A DNA stretch of 10,053 nucleotides from Terriglobia bacterium (GTDB lineage Bacteria; Acidobacteriota; Terriglobia; UBA7540), in assembly GCA_030036915.1 (NCBI GenBank), contig JASHSC010000320.1, positions 1 through 10,053 of the forward strand, read 5' to 3'. Shown piece after piece: positions 7,548-10,053 of the stretch (position 1 is the stretch's first letter; each line of letters starts with the position of its first letter). The position numbers and the translations under genes were made by a program. The notes under the pieces are model-generated. The model was not told where the DNA came from. It was given only the letters and a program-made list of their open reading frames with translations, and made no database searches.

Positions 7548-8198
7548 TCAGCGATGCTTGCCATTTCCACGATTTTGATGATTCATCCGGCAATCCAGAT
7601 ACTGCAGAAGCAGGCTCTTGAATTCCTGGATGTACGGCCGCCGCTCCCGCGTTGACAAATCACGATAAAGGAAATTCATGGCTTTGAACATTTGCAGCGT
7701 CATAGTGGCAAGGCGCAGAGCCTTTTCGGGCGACATTCGCGGCCGTCGCTCACGAAGAAATCCTCCCACGAGCTGCTGAAACCTTTCGCGTACTTTCGAA
7801 TGCGCACGCGTATCGCAGGGCGCGTCAAGGAGAGCCAAGAAAGCCGGATGGCGATTCATGAATACCACCGTGGAGTCAACCATTCGCGTCACCAATCTTT
7901 CGAGTGATAAATCCTTTGCCTCCAGGCCAATCGGTTCCCACAGGAGTTCAAACTCTTGGCAATAGCGGGCGCGCAAAGCCTGCACGACGGCCGGCTTATT
8001 CGGGAAAAACTGATAGAGCGATCCGATCGAAGCGCCCGCCCGGTCGGCAATCGAGCTCATCGTGGCTGCTTCGTACCCCGCGTCGCTGATCTCCGCCGCC
8101 GCGGCATCGAGCAGAGTGTCGACTCGCCGCCGGCCTCGCGACTGCCTGGGCAGGCGACGAAACTCGGTTCTGGTAGACATCGTTCGGGAGCATAACAT
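7548..8198 (-). CDS. TetR/AcrR-family transcriptional regulator, probable efflux repressor
   Basis: A 216-residue protein of typical TetR length. After a basic N-terminal arm (RRLPRQSRGRRR, about 14-25) comes a TetR N-terminal DNA-binding domain: helix 1 about 26-42, then helix-turn-helix TMSSIADRAGASIGSLYQFF (about 47-66) and the usual NK (68-69) before helix 4. The remaining 140 residues are the helical ligand-binding and dimerisation domain, which is poorly conserved and does not reveal the ligand. ATG at 8198 is favoured because GAGGG (8206-8210) lies 7 nt upstream; ATG at 8180 lacks such a site. It is transcribed in the same direction as the pump genes, which begin 111 bp downstream. A perfect palindrome just upstream (8221-8244) suggests autoregulation and control of the pump. 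Repressor action is inferred from family behaviour. Confidence 0.93.
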   Translation of the reverse strand: MLCSRTMSTRTEFRRLPRQSRGRRRVDTLLDAAAAEISDAGYEAATMSSIADRAGASIGSLYQFFPNKPAVVQALRARYCQEFELLWEPIGLEAKDLSLERLVTRMVDSTVVFMNRHPAFLALLDAPCDTRAHSKVRERFQQLVGGFLRERRPRMSPEKALRLATMTLQMFKAMNFLYRDLSTRERRPYIQEFKSLLLQYLDCRMNHQNRGNGKHR

Positions 8199-8220
8199 GA
8201 GCCCACCCTCACAATCAAGG

Positions 8221-8244
8221 AAATATGAGGATCGACTCATATTT
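8221..8244. promoter_or_regulatory. Palindromic TetR operator candidate
   Basis: AAATATGAG (8221-8229), a 6-bp spacer, then CTCATATTT (8236-8244) form a perfect inverted repeat with 9-bp arms, ending 22 bp before the regulator's ATG. The size and symmetry suit binding of a TetR dimer. The AT-rich arms (CATATT on the minus strand) could contain a -10 element, so bound regulator would block polymerase, but no strong -35 can be pointed to. No second copy of this palindrome was seen elsewhere in the window. Confidence 0.75.
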
Positions 8245-8264
8245 GGGCCAGAGTCAGGAGAGGC

Positions 8265-10022
8265 TTAGAGTGCAGGATTCGGATAGCGGGCCAGGGGCGT
8301 ACCACCATCTTCACGGCTTGCGCCGCGTAGGAAATCGAAATCGCACCCTTCGTCGGCTTGCAGAATATGGTCGAGAAAAAGCCGTCCGTAGCCGCGCTCA
8401 TAATGCGGGGCAGGTGGTTTCCATTGAGCCAGGCGCGATCGAATTTCTGCGTCGGGGACGCGCAGCTCGAGCCGCCGGGCCGCCACATCGAGTTCAATTT
8501 CGTCCCCATCGCGGACAATCGCCAGCGTCCCTCCGACAGCCGCCTCAGGAGCAACGTGCACGACGATGGTTCCGAAGCTTGTGCCGCTGATGCGCGCATC
8601 GCTCAGTCGAACCATGTCCTTCACTCCGGCCTTGAGCAGCTTCGCCGGGATGGGCAAATGGCCCCATTCCGGCATTCCCGGCGCGCCCTTGGGGCCTGCG
8701 TTCCTCAGGACCATCACGGAATTTTCATCGACAGCCAGATTTGGGTCGTCGAGGCGGGCAAGGAAGTCCCGGTTGTTCTCAAAAACCACGGCCCGCCCTC
8801 GGTGCTTCATCAGATTTGGTGAGACGGCTGATTGCTTAATTACTGCGCCCTTCGGAGCAAGATTTCCGTTCAGAACCACGACGCCACCCTGGGGAAGCAG
8901 GGGTTCCTTCAGCGACCGGATAACCTCGCGATTCAAACACGCGGCGTGCTTCAGGTTTTCACCCAGCGATTTGCCGTTGGCAGTAATCACATCCAAATGG
9001 AGAAGGGGGCTGAGCTCCTTCAATACCGCTTGTGCGCCGCCGGCGTAACTGAACTCTTCCATCAGAAATTTGCCGGAAGGCTTCACGTTGGCGGTGAAGG
9101 GAGTGGTGGCGGCGAGATCATCGAAAGTTGAAAGGGGCAATTTGATTTCCAGCCGCCCGGCGAGGGCCACCAGGTGGACGATGGCGTTCGTCGACCCGCC
9201 GAGTGCCATCAGCAGACGGATGGCGTTTTCAATCGCCGCCACGGTCATAATGCGCGACGGGCGCAAGCCTTCCTTGGCCATTTCGACGATGCGGCTTCCG
9301 CTGCGTTCGGCAATCACCATGCGGCGAGAGTCCGCGGCAGGGATATCCGCGGCGCCGGGGAGGGTCATGCCCAGGCCTTCGGCAAGGCTGGCCATGGTTG
9401 AGGCGGTGCCCATCACGTAGCAGTGGCCGGCGCTGCGCGCGACGCAGCTTTCAATTTCGCACCACTCCTCTTCGCCCAGGCGGCCAGCGCGAACTTCCTC
9501 CCACATTTTGCGCACGTCGGTGCCGGCAGCGAGCTCGCGGTCGCGCCACATGCCGCTCAGCATTGGCCCACCCGGCACCATAATGGCGGGCATGTCCACA
9601 CTGGCAGCGCCCATTAACTGGGCAGGAGTGGTCTTATCGCACCCGCAAAGCAGCACCACGCCGTCCAACGGATAAGCGCGAATGCTCTCCTCCACTTCCA
9701 TCGCCATCAGGTTGCGGTAGAGCATGGTGGTGGGCTTCATCAGCATTTCGCCGAGGGAAATTGTGTTGAATTCGAGCGGAAATCCGCCGGCCTCCCACAC
9801 ACCGCGCTTCACGGCTTCGGCAACGGTGCGAAGGTGGGCGTTGCAGTTGTTCAGCTCGCTCCACGAATTGCAGATGCCGATAACCGGCTTGCCCTCGAAG
9901 ACACGCTCGCTGAACCCTTCCGAGCGCAGCCATGCGCGGTGGGCCAATCCCCAGCGATCGCGCTTGTCAAACCAGTCACGACTGCGGAGTTTGGCTGAGT
10001 TCTGTGGAGCTGATGGATTCAT
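8265..10022 (-). CDS. IlvD/Edd-family dehydratase, probable sugar-acid (aldonate) dehydratase
   Basis: A Fe-S enzyme that removes water from a sugar acid or diol acid to give a 2-keto-3-deoxy product. At 585 residues it matches the sugar-acid branch (L-arabinonate, D-xylonate and related dehydratases), and N-terminal LRSRDWFD is typical of it. The three probable [2Fe-2S] ligands are present: Cys60 (NNCNAH), Cys128 (CGCDKTTP) and Cys201 (GHCYVMGTAS). Magnesium-site residues are Glu92, Asp129, Lys130 (carbamylated in characterised members) and Glu452; the catalytic Ser is Ser479 in ISGTSFGT. This spacing closely matches the characterised Rhizobium arabinonate dehydratase, as I recall it. Automatic annotation may call it dihydroxy-acid dehydratase (ilvD), but the N-terminus argues for a sugar acid; the exact substrate is unresolved. 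ATG at 10022 is chosen because GAGG (10028-10031) lies 5 nt upstream. GTG at 10040 is possible, and the frame stays open to the window edge. The stop is TAA, 66 bp before tetR. Confidence 0.92.
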   Translation of the reverse strand: MNPSAPQNSAKLRSRDWFDKRDRWGLAHRAWLRSEGFSERVFEGKPVIGICNSWSELNNCNAHLRTVAEAVKRGVWEAGGFPLEFNTISLGEMLMKPTTMLYRNLMAMEVEESIRAYPLDGVVLLCGCDKTTPAQLMGAASVDMPAIMVPGGPMLSGMWRDRELAAGTDVRKMWEEVRAGRLGEEEWCEIESCVARSAGHCYVMGTASTMASLAEGLGMTLPGAADIPAADSRRMVIAERSGSRIVEMAKEGLRPSRIMTVAAIENAIRLLMALGGSTNAIVHLVALAGRLEIKLPLSTFDDLAATTPFTANVKPSGKFLMEEFSYAGGAQAVLKELSPLLHLDVITANGKSLGENLKHAACLNREVIRSLKEPLLPQGGVVVLNGNLAPKGAVIKQSAVSPNLMKHRGRAVVFENNRDFLARLDDPNLAVDENSVMVLRNAGPKGAPGMPEWGHLPIPAKLLKAGVKDMVRLSDARISGTSFGTIVVHVAPEAAVGGTLAIVRDGDEIELDVAARRLELRVPDAEIRSRLAQWKPPAPHYERGYGRLFLDHILQADEGCDFDFLRGASREDGGTPLARYPNPAL

Positions 10023-10053
10023 GTGCGCCTCATCTGACACATCGGATTTAAGA

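Noticed and set aside
1..10053. tRNA, rRNA, phage, defence or biosynthetic cluster
   Set aside because: Nothing resembling these was found. Apart from the partial first gene, the coding content is an efflux operon with its regulator and a metabolic dehydratase.

Overview
The window comes from a Gram-negative bacterium. It encodes a complete three-part efflux pump that spans two membranes, including an outer-membrane lipoprotein channel. The moderate-to-high GC content, the style of the proteins and the short dispersed hairpin repeat would suit an Acidobacteriota-like soil or sediment organism, but that placement is an impression from memory and is not proven by the sequence.

Layout, left to right. 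Positions 1-1410 (+) hold the 3' part of a gene of unknown function. It looks like the C-terminal, mostly extracytoplasmic part of a larger membrane protein whose start lies outside the window. Positions 1411-1656 are a convergent intergenic gap with a compact repeat of about 114 bp (1503-1616). The repeat has 11-bp terminal inverted repeats, two hairpins in opposite orientation and flanking 11-bp direct repeats. Positions 1657-8198 (-) hold four co-directional genes, in transcription order: a TetR-family regulator (8198-7548), a periplasmic adaptor protein (7436-6234), an HAE1-type RND inner-membrane pump (6230-3057) and an OprM/NodT-type outer-membrane factor (3057-1657). The adaptor and pump genes are 3 bp apart, and the pump and channel genes overlap by one base, which indicates coupled translation. 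Positions 8265-10022 (-) hold a complete IlvD/Edd-family sugar-acid dehydratase gene with all expected Fe-S, magnesium and catalytic residues.

How the parts work together. The 66-bp gap before tetR contains a perfect palindrome with 9-bp arms and a 6-bp spacer (8221-8244). It is the obvious candidate operator, through which the regulator would repress itself and the pump genes until an inducing compound binds. The adaptor, pump and channel would form one proton-driven tube exporting small toxic compounds. The dehydratase reads in the same direction just upstream with no visible terminator, so some read-through into tetR is possible, but no functional link is evident.

I found no clearly new biological system. 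The items most worth a second look are the REPIN-like repeat, the TetR palindrome, a G9 tract inside the channel gene and the unrecognised first gene.
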